This document shows, piece by piece, positions 62,719 through 64,000 of a stretch of 64,000 nucleotides of DNA; positions within the stretch are counted from its first letter, which is position 1; the number at the start of each line of letters is the position of its first letter. The DNA is taken from positions 881,180 to 945,179 of the forward strand of contig NZ_JH719395.1 of NCBI RefSeq assembly GCF_000271845.1. Direction: 5' to 3'. The DNA comes from Rhizobium leguminosarum bv. trifolii WSM2297 (GTDB taxonomy: Bacteria; Pseudomonadota; Alphaproteobacteria; Rhizobiales; Rhizobiaceae). The position numbers and the translations under genes were made by a program. The notes beneath the pieces were generated by a model. It ran no database searches and was not told where the DNA came from. It saw only the letters and a list, made by a program, of their open reading frames with translations.

Positions 62719-63216
62719 ATGAGCGGCGCAAAGCCCGGTCTGACCCATATCGATGCCTCCGGCGAGGCGCATATGGTCGATGTCTCGGATAAGGCCGAAA
62801 CCGTGCGCATCGCCACGGCCGAGGGCCATGTGAAGATGGCGGCGGAAACGCTCGCTCTCATCCGCCAAGGCAATGCCAAGAAGGGCGATGTGATCGGCAC
62901 GGCGCGCCTGGCCGGCATCATGGCGGCAAAACGCACCGCCGATCTCATCCCGCTCTGCCACCCGCTGATGCTGACCAAGGTCACGGTCGAGATCGAGGAA
63001 GATGCCGCCCTGCCCGGTCTGCGCGTCACGGCAACCGCCAAGCTCACCGGCAAGACCGGTGTTGAGATGGAGGCGCTGACCGCCGTCTCGGTCGCTTGCC
63101 TGACGATCTACGACATGGCCAAGGCGGCAGACAAGGCAATGGAGATCGGCGGCGTCAGGCTGCTCGAAAAATCCGGCGGCAAATCCGGCGACTTCCGTCA
63201 TCCGGAGGCAAGATGA
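62719..63216 (+). CDS. moaC: Cyclic pyranopterin monophosphate synthase accessory protein
   Basis: A 165-residue enzyme that, after MoaA, forms cyclic pyranopterin monophosphate, the first stable molybdopterin intermediate. The family signature is present: [48 protein letters not shown] and the C-terminal [12 protein letters not shown]. One base separates it from trpC, and its stop overlaps the moeA start. Confidence 0.96.
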   Translation: MSGAKPGLTHIDASGEAHMVDVSDKAETVRIATAEGHVKMAAETLALIRQGNAKKGDVIGTARLAGIMAAKRTADLIPLCHPLMLTKVTVEIEEDAALPGLRVTATAKLTGKTGVEMEALTAVSVACLTIYDMAKAADKAMEIGGVRLLEKSGGKSGDFRHPEAR

Positions 63217-64000
63217 ACCTTCTCCCGGTCGCCGAGGCCCTGAACCGCTTACTGTCCGGCGCCAAGCCCGTCGCGGCATTCCAAACGCTGCCGCTCGCAG
63301 AGGCTGAGGGCCGCGTCCTGGCCGTCGATCTCAAGGCCGGCCTGACCCAGCCGCCCTTCAATTCCTCCGCCATGGATGGCTATGCGCTGCGCCGTGAAGA
63401 CGCACCGGAGCCGGGCGCCGTGTTGAAAGTCATCGGCACCTCTTCCGCCGGCCACGGCTTCGAGGCAAGCGTTGGTAAGGGAGAGACCGTCCGCATCTTC
63501 ACCGGGGCACCGGTTCCGCCAGGCGCCGATAGCGTCCTGCTGCAGGAGGATGCGGAGAAGATCGAAGACGGCATCCGAACCAATTTCCCCGTCAGGCAGG
63601 GCCAGCATGTGCGTCCCCGCGGCCAGGATTTCGTCGAAGGCGAATCCGTGCTGTCGTCCGGCACGGTGCTCGATTTCTCGCGGCTGACGGTCGCCGCCGG
63701 CATGAACCGGCCTGAGGTCGAGGTGTTCAAGCGCCCGTTCATCGCCATCCTCGCAACCGGTGACGAACTGCTGCCGCCCGGCAGCACGCCTGGCCCGTCG
63801 CAGATCATCGCATCCAATACGTTCGGTATTGCAGCCCTCGCCCGCAAAGCCGGCGCCGATGTGCTCGATCTCGGCATCGTGCCTGACGACAAGGCAAAAA
63901 TCACCGCGGCGATCGACACGGCCCGACGCGGCAAGGTCGATGTCATCGTCACACTCGGCGGCGCGTCGGTCGGCGACCATGACCTGGTGCAGGCGACGCT
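63213..64000 (+). CDS. moeA: Molybdopterin molybdenumtransferase, N-terminal 262 codons (partial)
   Basis: The gene runs off the window. It starts at ATG 63213 inside the moaC stop (ATGA), with GGAGG before it. MoeA inserts molybdate into adenylylated molybdopterin. Visible landmarks are the N-terminal [11 protein letters not shown] motif, [32 protein letters not shown] and the start of the MoaB/MogA-like domain ([35 protein letters not shown]). MoaC and MoeA together show that a molybdoenzyme is made. Confidence 0.95.
   Translation, partial: MNLLPVAEALNRLLSGAKPVAAFQTLPLAEAEGRVLAVDLKAGLTQPPFNSSAMDGYALRREDAPEPGAVLKVIGTSSAGHGFEASVGKGETVRIFTGAPVPPGADSVLLQEDAEKIEDGIRTNFPVRQGQHVRPRGQDFVEGESVLSSGTVLDFSRLTVAAGMNRPEVEVFKRPFIAILATGDELLPPGSTPGPSQIIASNTFGIAALARKAGADVLDLGIVPDDKAKITAAIDTARRGKVDVIVTLGGASVGDHDLVQAT

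Noticed and set aside
60867..63053. 728-codon minus-strand frame
   Set aside because: Antisense to trpD, trpC and moaC, which carry all family motifs; high Arg/Gly/Asp content typical of a mirror frame.

Overview
The window reads as a piece of an alphaproteobacterial chromosome, most likely from the Rhizobium leguminosarum / R. etli group. Pointers are the high GC content, the rhizobial short repeat (two copies at 48766-48875), several perfect promoters of the alphaproteobacterial general stress sigma factor type (GGAAC-N16/17-CGTT), and housekeeping blocks in the order usual for Rhizobiales (rlpA-dac-tmk-holB / metG-tatD-MBL hydrolase, and ppiD-trpD-trpC-moaC-moeA). No prophage, CRISPR array or plasmid backbone is visible. 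Species assignment is inference.

Layout. 1-3.4 kb: the 3' end of tgt, two small exported proteins, and a membrane protein-HxlR regulator-ketoacyl-ACP synthase unit. 3.5-5.6 kb: a secreted glycosidase-like RTX protein. 5.6-7.5 kb: an almost gene-free stretch, then a divergent pair of small stress genes. 7.6-13.8 kb: a metallophosphoesterase fused by overlaps to a CUT1-type ABC importer, with a convergent LacI regulator. 13.9-20.7 kb: M16 peptidase, MFS exporter, ureohydrolase, and a CadC-like/TPR regulator. 20.7-25.5 kb: a compact SDR-cupin-FAD amine oxidase-MFS operon with a divergent LysR gene. The SDR and LysR genes are both frameshifted. 25.5-37.8 kb: signalling and stress functions (peroxiredoxin-like protein, cyclase/AAA/TPR protein, CHASE-GGDEF-EAL protein, IS remnant, MscS channel, alpha/beta hydrolase). 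38-41.5 kb: PAS protein, stress proteins and a TerC-type transporter with divergent stress promoters. 41.5-50.1 kb: housekeeping (phosphodiesterase, tatD, metG, tauE, holB, tmk, dac, rlpA). 50.5-58.8 kb: tRNA-Ser(TGA), a LysR/DUF849/quinone oxidoreductase group, two transglutaminase-like proteins and several tiny membrane or lipoprotein genes, some only 29-38 codons. 59-64 kb: ppiD, trpD, trpC, moaC and the 5' part of moeA.

How it fits together. The core blocks serve translation, DNA replication, wall maturation, periplasmic folding, tryptophan synthesis and molybdopterin synthesis. Between them lie accessory operons (sugar/phosphodiester uptake, the FAD/cupin/SDR operon) and a scattered general stress regulon. 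That regulon is marked by five GGAAC-type promoters driving small proteins of unknown function, a stress-17M-like protein, TerC and an ElaB/DUF883-like protein. I see no clearly new defence or mobile system. The most unusual items are the repeat-derived signal peptide of Dac, the paired frameshifts at 24.4/24.9 kb, the ureohydrolase with a Cys in a metal-ligand position, and the cluster of very small membrane genes.
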